From assembly GCF_000152885.1 (NCBI RefSeq), contig NZ_CH672409.1, forward strand, positions 116,437-169,165: DNA of 52,729 bases. The letters are read 5' to 3'. The notes beneath the pieces are model-generated. The model searched no databases, was not told the DNA's origin, and worked only from the letters and a program-made list of their open reading frames with translations. Position numbers and translations under genes: made by a program. The stretch comes from Idiomarina baltica OS145 (lineage in GTDB: Bacteria; Pseudomonadota; Gammaproteobacteria; Enterobacterales; Alteromonadaceae). The first letter of the stretch is position 1, and every line of letters starts with the position of its first letter. Of the stretch, positions 18,340 through 24,691 are shown one piece after another.

Positions 18340-18925
18340 CTGAACCTCGCTCACTCGCTAGGCTAAAGCTTTGATTGTCTTGTTCATCTTGAGACAAATC
18401 GACGACCGAGAAGCGACTATTCTCGAGTACAGGCTTTCCTTCAAAACGCGCCATCCACTTCGGAATGAGGTGCCCCTTTATAGCTTTACCGTGCAAGTTA
18501 ATCCGACCCTCTTCAATACCAAACTCGGTTAACCAGAGTCCATCCATATCAATGGCGCTTAATTCCGACATCAACTGCTGAGGCGCAATCAATTGACGCG
18601 ATTCGAGATTAGTGAGCCGGTCGTTAAGCTCCATTTGCTGTTGGATCTGACGAGATAATTTATCGGACTGATCGATCAATTGTTGATTGGGGCTTTTCTG
18701 CTGAACTTGCGCCTGAAGTTGTGTTTGTTGCTGCTGCAACTGCTGTAACTGCTGATTCATCTCATCAGCGGTCGCTTGCCGTTCGCTGGCTAAGCTCTTT
18801 AACACTATCCACGCAACAAGTAATAAAATAGCCAGTGCTACAGCTACCACTAAACTGCGAGCAAGCGAGAGTCGGAGAACAATGGGTTTGAGCTCATCGG
18901 TATATAAATTTATGAACTGCTTCAT
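18332..18925 (-). CDS. mshI2: MSHA biogenesis protein MshI2 (PilN-like)
   Basis: A 197-residue PilN-type protein. The N-terminus MKQFINLYTDELKP matches the PilN/MshI2 consensus that docks into the PilM-like partner. One membrane helix lies at about 25-44. A Gln-rich coiled coil (about 50-105) and a small C-terminal domain (LSAIDMDGLWLTEFGIEEGR) follow. The ATG at 18925 overlaps the mshI1 stop as ATGA with an AGGGGG-type binding site. With MshI1 and MshJ it should form the inner-membrane alignment subcomplex equivalent to PilM/N/O. Confidence 0.88.
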   Translation of the reverse strand: MKQFINLYTDELKPIVLRLSLARSLVVAVALAILLLVAWIVLKSLASERQATADEMNQQLQQLQQQQTQLQAQVQQKSPNQQLIDQSDKLSRQIQQQMELNDRLTNLESRQLIAPQQLMSELSAIDMDGLWLTEFGIEEGRINLHGKAIKGHLIPKWMARFEGKPVLENSRFSVVDLSQDEQDNQSFSLASERGSDE

Positions 18926-19854
18926 TGTGCCGCCCCCTCTATCCGTGAGGATAAGCTAGCACCCAGCGCTTCTAAGTCCGAGAAGTCTCCCTCACATAGC
19001 TCGCTCATCCAGCTCGGATACTCAAACAACTCAACATCAGCTGCTAGCAAGTCACGCAATGATTCTGCCATGGCCTCTCGTTGTGGACCGGCTATCGCTA
19101 ACACAATTCGGCGTAGACTCGCTTGACGGAGCTGCCCTTCATAGTAATCCATCGAGCGCTGTATTTCTGTCGCCAAAGGTTCCAAGGCGCCGAGTTCAAT
19201 CTCTTGCGCTGAATACTTAGACAAGTCTCGGACGCCTCTCAGTTCACGTGTGAACACCAACGCTCCAGCGCGATATATTTGCACCACGTAGCGACTTTTA
19301 CTCAAACCGTAAAGCACCAAGCAAGCATTGTCGGTGGTTTGAAATAAATTCTTCAACACCACTTCACTGACGGTAATGCTATCGAGTTGCCACGACTGCG
19401 AAGCGACCGCCTCAACGATTTGACTCAGCAATGTCTTGGAGGCAACAACGGCCGTTATTTTATCTTGTCCACTCGCATTTAATGGCAGATCGTAATAATC
19501 GGTCACCATCTCATCGGGACTCATATCGGTCAGCTCATCTAATTGAAACCGTAAACTTGCGGCAAGATCCTGTTCAGGTACGTCGGGACGTTCAACAGTG
19601 GTTGATTGATAATGAGCGGGCTGCAGCACAACAGTAACGGGTGCATGCTCTAAAGACAGTTTTTTATAACGTTCGTTAAAGGCATTTAACGCATGGTCAA
19701 TGTGATTATTTTTGATCGGTTCAACATCATTCACGATCAACTCAGGCTCTTGCTCTGTTTTTATTTTAAGGACAAGGAAACGAAGCTCAGTCGCATTAAT
19801 ACTGACTACAAGCTGATAATTTGAAGCGTTTTTTTTCCCGAACAAAAAGCGCAC
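18922..19854 (-). CDS. mshI1: MSHA biogenesis protein MshI1 (PilM-like)
   Basis: A 310-residue cytoplasmic protein of the PilM/MshI actin-like fold and the first gene of the pilus operon. Features include the short N-terminal MRFLFGKKN, a hydrophobic strand (YQLVVSINATELRFLVLKI), VTVVLQPAHYQSTTVERP, DLAASLRFQLDEL and a C-terminal segment of the form RIVLAIAGPQ. The start is a GTG at 19854 with AAAGGA eight bases upstream; an out-of-frame ATG lies inside that binding site. No mshH/csrD homologue lies upstream as it does in Vibrio; a chemoreceptor gene does instead. Confidence 0.87.
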   Translation of the reverse strand: MRFLFGKKNASNYQLVVSINATELRFLVLKIKTEQEPELIVNDVEPIKNNHIDHALNAFNERYKKLSLEHAPVTVVLQPAHYQSTTVERPDVPEQDLAASLRFQLDELTDMSPDEMVTDYYDLPLNASGQDKITAVVASKTLLSQIVEAVASQSWQLDSITVSEVVLKNLFQTTDNACLVLYGLSKSRYVVQIYRAGALVFTRELRGVRDLSKYSAQEIELGALEPLATEIQRSMDYYEGQLRQASLRRIVLAIAGPQREAMAESLRDLLAADVELFEYPSWMSELCEGDFSDLEALGASLSSRIEGAAQ

Positions 19855-19886
19855 TGAGCATTCCTTTGTTTATTTTTTGTTTATGT

Positions 19887-19915
19887 TATCAAACCACATA
19901 CGCCTTTTGGAACAA
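19887..19915 (-). promoter_or_regulatory. Candidate promoter of the msh operon
   Basis: The minus strand reads TTGTTC (-35, 19910-19915), a 17-base spacer and TTGATA (-10, 19887-19892), about 33 bases before the GTG of mshI1. The match is moderate. No intrinsic terminator separates this operon from the upstream chemoreceptor gene, so read-through is possible. Confidence 0.32.
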
Positions 19916-19954
19916 AAATGCGCGTTATTTCCCCGTTTTTTGATTATCCTCTCA

Positions 19955-21577
19955 CTAATCTAAAGAAAAACGTTTCACCGTTTGTTCGAGTTTTGCCGCC
20001 AGTGACTGCAAAGTGTGCGCAGTACCGCTTGAATGGCGTGTCGCTTCTTGGTTTTGTTGCGCCATACCGGCAAATCGCTCAACGGTTTCAGCGACCTCAT
20101 CGCTGGCACGGTTCTGCTCATTCAACGCTTCGCTAATCTCTTGTACGACCTGCATCACGTCATTAAAACTGTCGCGTATCCGTCTCATTGCTTGTCCAGT
20201 CATGTCCGCAAGTTCAACGCCTTCCTCGACTTCACTGACGCCATGCTTCATTTGCTTAACGCTACTTTGCGTACCGCGTTGAATCTCTCCAACCATGTGT
20301 TCAATCTCATCCGTTGACTCTGCAGTACGTTGTGCCAGGCTTCTGACCTCATCTGCTACAACTGAGAAGCCCCGTCCTTGGTCGCCCGCACGAGCCGCTT
20401 CAATCGCTGCATTTAACGCCAGCAAGTTTGTTTGATCAGCGATACCTTTGATAACCGACACAATATCGTTAATTTTCTCTGACTGAGCATCAAGTTCAGT
20501 CAGTCGTTGTGAAGCTTGCGTGACAGCTTGGTTAATACGATCCATCGCTTGTGTCATCTGCTCAATGACCGTACTGCTCTCGCGGGCTTCCTCACTCGAG
20601 CGATGAGCAATACTTCGTGCTTGCTCGGCATTGTTTGACACCTGCTCAATACTCGCACTTAATTCTTGTATCGCAGTCGCAACCGAATCAGATGCTTGTG
20701 TTTGTTCATCCGAAGATGCAGACAATTGTTCGGCGGTACTCGCCACCACGCCGCTGGAATCATTCAGCTCATTAACGGCGTGTCGGATGTTATTTAGCAT
20801 CGCTTTCAGCTTGTCTTGCATCGACTTTAAGGTCGTGAGCACCTGCGCTATTTCATCCTTACCGTCCGTGGTAATTCGATAGTTTAATTGCCCGTCGGCA
20901 ATGGCATCAATCGCCTGTTGCGCATCGGCCAAACGATTCTGAAGTTGCTTTTTGAATGTCCAAGCCGAACCAATCGCAACAAGTGCCACCACTAAACCAC
21001 CCAATAATGTTGTCCATTCCGCCAATAGGCTCGCCTGATCGGCCTCTGCATGGCGTTCCGTGAGTTGCGTGCGCTCAAAAGCGATAAAGCTATCCATTAA
21101 CTCACGCATCGCTTGCATGTCTTCGCGGCCACGACCTTGTTTTACAAGATATGCAGCCTGGTCCAAGCCCATCGCTCCAGGACCGTATTGCAGCCGTATT
21201 GAGATAACCGGTTCCATCGCTTCTTCTAGCCAGCGCTGGTACAGCTCATTAAACTCTTCTAAACGTTTTAATTGCGCCGATGAGCTCTGGCTAAGTTGTT
21301 TTAGCTGTTCCCATGATTTAGACAGGTGTGCCTTTCCTTCATCATAGGGCACCTTGTCCTCGTCGTTTCCACTGATGACATAGCCACGTTGACCGCTTTG
21401 AATCAGCAATAATTGCTTAACCAAATCTTCCGCAACAGTAATAACAGTAAACGTTTGCTCTGCTTGAGAAGTTGTGTTTACGAGTGATCGAATACTGAAT
21501 AGCGTCGTTGTGATCAATACAACGAGGACTAGGAGGATGGCAGCAAATGCCGTGTACAGCTTGTGGGTTAGTTTCAT
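19955..21577 (-). CDS. Methyl-accepting chemotaxis protein with CHASE3-like sensor
   Basis: A 540-residue chemoreceptor. Membrane helices at about 8-28 and 187-207 flank a periplasmic helical domain containing [14 protein letters not shown], the CHASE3 signature. A HAMP domain follows (about 208-262), then the cytoplasmic signalling hairpin with the highly conserved tip [20 protein letters not shown] and [20 protein letters not shown]. The C-terminus ends in KRFSLD with no CheR-docking pentapeptide. The ATG at 21577 is preferred; a TTG at 21595 is possible but has no better binding site. The ligand is unknown. Position immediately upstream of the pilus operon and in the same direction suggests, but does not prove, a role in surface behaviour. 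Confidence 0.93.
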   Translation of the reverse strand: MKLTHKLYTAFAAILLVLVVLITTTLFSIRSLVNTTSQAEQTFTVITVAEDLVKQLLLIQSGQRGYVISGNDEDKVPYDEGKAHLSKSWEQLKQLSQSSSAQLKRLEEFNELYQRWLEEAMEPVISIRLQYGPGAMGLDQAAYLVKQGRGREDMQAMRELMDSFIAFERTQLTERHAEADQASLLAEWTTLLGGLVVALVAIGSAWTFKKQLQNRLADAQQAIDAIADGQLNYRITTDGKDEIAQVLTTLKSMQDKLKAMLNNIRHAVNELNDSSGVVASTAEQLSASSDEQTQASDSVATAIQELSASIEQVSNNAEQARSIAHRSSEEARESSTVIEQMTQAMDRINQAVTQASQRLTELDAQSEKINDIVSVIKGIADQTNLLALNAAIEAARAGDQGRGFSVVADEVRSLAQRTAESTDEIEHMVGEIQRGTQSSVKQMKHGVSEVEEGVELADMTGQAMRRIRDSFNDVMQVVQEISEALNEQNRASDEVAETVERFAGMAQQNQEATRHSSGTAHTLQSLAAKLEQTVKRFSLD

Positions 21578-21596
21578 GGGCTTGACCAATACCAAA

Positions 21597-21612
21597 ATTA
21601 AGAATACTTAAT
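21597..21612. repeat. Small inverted repeat near the predicted transcript start of the chemoreceptor gene
   Basis: ATTAAG-AATA-CTTAAT forms a six-base stem with a four-base loop, just downstream of the sigma28-like -10. It could be a weak 5' UTR hairpin or an operator. Confidence 0.3.
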
Positions 21613-21615
21613 CTA

Positions 21616-21642
21616 GTATCGGTCAATCAAAAGATAACTTCA
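21616..21642 (-). promoter_or_regulatory. Sigma28 (FliA)-like promoter for the chemoreceptor gene
   Basis: The minus strand has TGAA (21639-21642), exactly 15 bases, then ACCGATAC (21616-21623). The FliA consensus is TAAA-N15-GCCGATAA, giving three of four and six of eight matches with exact spacing. The implied start leaves about 30 bases of leader before the ATG at 21577. This fits a gene of the flagellar/chemotaxis regulon. Confidence 0.45.
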
Positions 21643-21675
21643 GCCCTGAGAAATGTCATAGTAAACTCAGGGCTG
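21641..21675 (-). terminator. Stem-loop after pyrC, probable terminator without a strong T-run
   Basis: CAGCCCTGAG and CTCAGGGCTG form a perfect 10-base stem with a 15-base loop, 17 bases after the pyrC stop on the minus strand. The following bases (AAGTTATCTTTTG) are only partly T-rich, so termination efficiency is uncertain; it may instead stabilise the 3' end. Confidence 0.5.
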
Positions 21676-21691
21676 CGGTCAAACGCGCTTA

Positions 21692-22723
21692 TTATGAACG
21701 CTTCCAGTGCAACGTTTGACCGGCATAGTAAGGTACAATAGGCCCTGTCGCGGTTGCGACTTGCTCAGGTACTTGCCAAGTGTCCTGCGTTAAGGTTAAG
21801 CGCTCTTCATTCAATGGTAGTTGATAAAACTGCGCGCCAAACACCGAACTAAAATTCTCTAACTTATCGAGCGCATTATGCTGACTAAAAAACTCCGCGT
21901 AGAGTTCAATTGCAGCAGGGGCCGAATAGCAGCCTGCGCAGCCACATGCGGTCTCTTTGTTGGCTTTTACATGCGGCGCGGAATCTGTTCCTAGAAAGAA
22001 TTTGGCACTCCCCGATAAAGCCGCATTTTGTAAACGCTCCTGATGCTCACGACGTTTTAAAATCGGTAAGCAATAGTTGTGCGGACGCACTCCCCCCACT
22101 AACAGATGATTGCGATTCATCAACAAATGCTGAGGGGTTATCGTAGCCGCCACATTGTCATGAGCCGAAGTCACAAAGTCGACTGCGTCACCGGTCGTAA
22201 TGTGCTCCAAAATCAACTTCAGCTCAGGAAATTGCTGAGTAATCGGGATCAAATGACGCTCAATGAACACTTTCTCGCGGTCAAAAATATCGATATCAGC
22301 GTCGGTCACTTCACCATGAACCAGCAACGGCACACCGTGCGCCTGCATCGCTTCGAGTACGGGGGCTAAAGCTTCGACTGATTTTACGCCAGAGGCTGAG
22401 TTAGTGGTTGCGCCTGAAGGATAGAGTTTAAAGCCGATGACTTTGTCTTCAGTGGCTGCTTTTTTTACTTCTTCGACCGTCGTCTCGCCTGTTAAATAAA
22501 GTGCCATACGAGGGTCAAAGCGCTGATCCGCGCCGAGCTGGGCCATGATGCGTTCACGATAACTTAACGCGGCAGACACGGTTGTCACCGGGGGTACTAA
22601 GTTGGGCATAACCACAGCACGGTGAAACACTTCAGCAGAATGCGGCACTGTAGTCGCCAGCATTTCTTCATCGCGTAAGTGTAAGTGCCAATCATCGGGG
22701 CGGCGGATCGTAATTGAGTTCAT
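21692..22723 (-). CDS. pyrC: Dihydroorotase, class II (PyrC)
   Basis: A 343-residue zinc enzyme that cyclises N-carbamoyl-L-aspartate to dihydroorotate, the third step of pyrimidine synthesis. Zinc ligands HLH are at 13-15 (DDWHLHLRD), the carbamylated lysine is K99 (GFKLYPSGATT), and further ligands lie in LLVHGEV and LEHITT, with the catalytic Asp in GTDSAPH. The length matches E. coli PyrC (about 348). The ATG at 22723 has GAGG seven bases upstream; a TTG one codon earlier is less likely. It is followed by a stem-loop and lies downstream of tdk in the same orientation but has its own promoter. Confidence 0.97.
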   Translation of the reverse strand: MNSITIRRPDDWHLHLRDEEMLATTVPHSAEVFHRAVVMPNLVPPVTTVSAALSYRERIMAQLGADQRFDPRMALYLTGETTVEEVKKAATEDKVIGFKLYPSGATTNSASGVKSVEALAPVLEAMQAHGVPLLVHGEVTDADIDIFDREKVFIERHLIPITQQFPELKLILEHITTGDAVDFVTSAHDNVAATITPQHLLMNRNHLLVGGVRPHNYCLPILKRREHQERLQNAALSGSAKFFLGTDSAPHVKANKETACGCAGCYSAPAAIELYAEFFSQHNALDKLENFSSVFGAQFYQLPLNEERLTLTQDTWQVPEQVATATGPIVPYYAGQTLHWKRS

Positions 22724-22756
22724 CAAGTTACCTCATGGAAGCGAATACACACCCCT

Positions 22757-22785
22757 AGTATACTGTGTTCGTCAAGTCAGCAACA
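22757..22785 (-). promoter_or_regulatory. Candidate pyrC promoter
   Basis: A TATACT -10 (22757-22762) lies 17 bases from TGTTGC (22780-22785), a poor -35. The predicted start falls in AGGGGTG. E. coli pyrC is controlled by start-site choice at a G/C-rich start, but no clear leader hairpin over the binding site is visible here. Confidence 0.4.
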
Positions 22786-22793
22786 GAACCTCG

Positions 22794-23375
22794 TTAACGA
22801 ATACCCATCGCTTCTTTCCAATGGGTTCTACAACATGAGATATAGCGGTCGTTGCCACCAATCGCAATTTGTTGACCCATTTTCACAGCATTGCCGTGCT
22901 CGTCCACCCGAAGCGACATCGTTGCTTTGCGTCCACAATGACAAATCGTCTTCATTTCAACCAGTTTATCCGCGACGGCGAGCAGTACAGCGCTACCAGG
23001 AAACGCATCACCAAAAGCGTCGGTACGGATGCCGTAGCACATGACCGGAATATTGTGTGTATCGACAATGGTCGTTAGCTGCCAAACTTGTTGTTCCGTT
23101 AAAAATTGCGCCTCATCAAGCAAAACACAGTCAATTCGACGCTGATGGTACTGCTTTAAAATCAGTTCAACGAGATCACAGCCCTGCGTAAACTGGAGGG
23201 CATCACGCGCTATACCTAAACGTGAGGCAATTTTCCCCTGTCCTGCGCGGTTATCAATCGCGGGGGTCATGAGTAACACTTGCTGCTCACGCTCTTCATA
23301 GTTATGTGCCACCTGTAATAACGAGGTGCTTTTGCCGGCATTCATCGCCGAATAGGTAAAATAAAGTGATGCCAT
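22794..23375 (-). CDS. tdk: Thymidine kinase
   Basis: A 193-residue type II thymidine kinase that phosphorylates thymidine for salvage. The P-loop AMNAGKST is at about 10-17, the catalytic glutamate lies in LLDEAQFL, the lasso region includes TFP-like residues (FGDAFPGSA), and the structural zinc site is formed by CHCGRKA and CCRTHW. The ATG at 23375 gives the family's normal length and the MASLYFTYSAMNAGKS start; the frame is open upstream to 23426, but that would cross the divergent promoter region of the adenosine deaminase gene. No strong binding site precedes either start. Confidence 0.95.
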   Translation of the reverse strand: MASLYFTYSAMNAGKSTSLLQVAHNYEEREQQVLLMTPAIDNRAGQGKIASRLGIARDALQFTQGCDLVELILKQYHQRRIDCVLLDEAQFLTEQQVWQLTTIVDTHNIPVMCYGIRTDAFGDAFPGSAVLLAVADKLVEMKTICHCGRKATMSLRVDEHGNAVKMGQQIAIGGNDRYISCCRTHWKEAMGIR

Positions 23376-23452
23376 AGTGGGATTCTTTTTATTATCCAAG
23401 TCAATTCTGTGCCAAAATAATGCCAAGCAAATGTTACCGAGGAGTTTTCGAT

Positions 23453-24691
23453 ATGCAATACCCTGCCGATTTTATCAAGGCCATTCCTAAAGCTGATCTT
23501 CACTTGCACTTAGATGGTAGCTTACGTGCATCAAGCCTCATTGATATGGCTAAACGCGCCAGTATCGAACTCCCCAGTTATACAGAAGAAGGGTTATTTG
23601 ATCAGGTTTTTAAGTCTCACTACAACAATTTAGGTGAGTACTTAAACGGCTTTCAATATACCTGTGCAGCGCTCCGCAACCTCGAAAACCTCGAACAAGC
23701 CGCCTACGAGCTTGCTATCGATAACCAGGAAGAAGGTGTCAACTATATCGAGGTTCGCTTTGCCCCTCAGTTATTAATGAATCCAGCTGCAGGTGTGACT
23801 TTTGATACCATCATGCATGTGGTCAACGATGGTTTAAAGCGAGCTAAAAACGAATACAACCAACAGCCGACTGTGCAACAAGGCGAAAAGCCACCCTTTG
23901 ACTATGGCATCATCAACTGCGCCATGCGCATGTTCGGTAAGAAAGGTTTCTCACCCTACTATACTCAGCTCTTCCAACATCTACGCGACTTTGAACCGAT
24001 GCAAGTGATTCGCACGGCGGCGATGGAATTGGTACGCGCCAGCGTCAGAATGCGCGACGATGAAGGCTTACCTATCGTCGGTTTAGATATCGCAGGACAA
24101 GAAATCGGCTATCCGGCAAGACAGTTCAAAGATGTGTACGAATACGCCCACGAAAACTTCTTGTTAAAAACCGTACACGCGGGTGAAGCCTATGGCGCGG
24201 AAAGTATCTTCGAAGCGCTCACACAGTGCCACGCGGATCGTCTAGGTCATGGCTACTCGTTATTCTCGCCTGAAATGACCGAGGATCCGTCGATTGAAGA
24301 TCCTAAAGCGTATGGCGAAAACTTAGCTTCATATATTGCCGATCGCCGTATTGCTGTTGAGGTTTGCCTTACCAGTAATCTTCAAACCAACCCAAGCATC
24401 GGTGGTATCGAGAACCACAACTTTAAGCATATGCTCGACAACCGTCTAGCTACGGTTATTTGTACCGATAACCGATTGGTATCGCGCACGACCGTCAGCA
24501 ACGAATATCAATTAGCTGTCGATAATTTTGATATCTCGCTAAAACGTCTAAAAGACATGGTCGCCTACGGTTTTAAAAAGAACTTCTTCCCAGGCGACTA
24601 TGTGGCTAAGCGCGAGTATGCGAAGAAAAACTTAGCTTACTTTGATCGTGTGGTTGAACAATTTGGACTAAAAGACGCCAGCCACTCTTGA
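23453..24691 (+). CDS. add: Adenosine deaminase family protein
   Basis: A 412-residue amidohydrolase that probably converts adenosine to inosine. Zinc motif HLHLDGS is at 17-23, and the substrate/catalytic segments are HAGEAYG (about 241), LGHG, and LTSNLQT. The terminal metal motif reads CTDNRLVSRTTVS where many family members have TDDP; the TDN form is known to me from other Add-type proteins, so the protein is probably active. It is longer than E. coli Add (about 333), with extra segments near 150 and 290. The ATG at 23453 has GAGGAG eight bases upstream. It is divergent from tdk, and its 3' end overlaps the convergent c-di-GMP gene by 55 bases. Confidence 0.9.
   Translation: MQYPADFIKAIPKADLHLHLDGSLRASSLIDMAKRASIELPSYTEEGLFDQVFKSHYNNLGEYLNGFQYTCAALRNLENLEQAAYELAIDNQEEGVNYIEVRFAPQLLMNPAAGVTFDTIMHVVNDGLKRAKNEYNQQPTVQQGEKPPFDYGIINCAMRMFGKKGFSPYYTQLFQHLRDFEPMQVIRTAAMELVRASVRMRDDEGLPIVGLDIAGQEIGYPARQFKDVYEYAHENFLLKTVHAGEAYGAESIFEALTQCHADRLGHGYSLFSPEMTEDPSIEDPKAYGENLASYIADRRIAVEVCLTSNLQTNPSIGGIENHNFKHMLDNRLATVICTDNRLVSRTTVSNEYQLAVDNFDISLKRLKDMVAYGFKKNFFPGDYVAKREYAKKNLAYFDRVVEQFGLKDASHS

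Noticed and set aside
23385-23445. Possible sigma54 promoter before tdk: TGGCAC followed by TTGAC on the minus strand.
   Set aside because: The -24 half matches, but the -12 half lacks the essential GC and the spacing is one base off.
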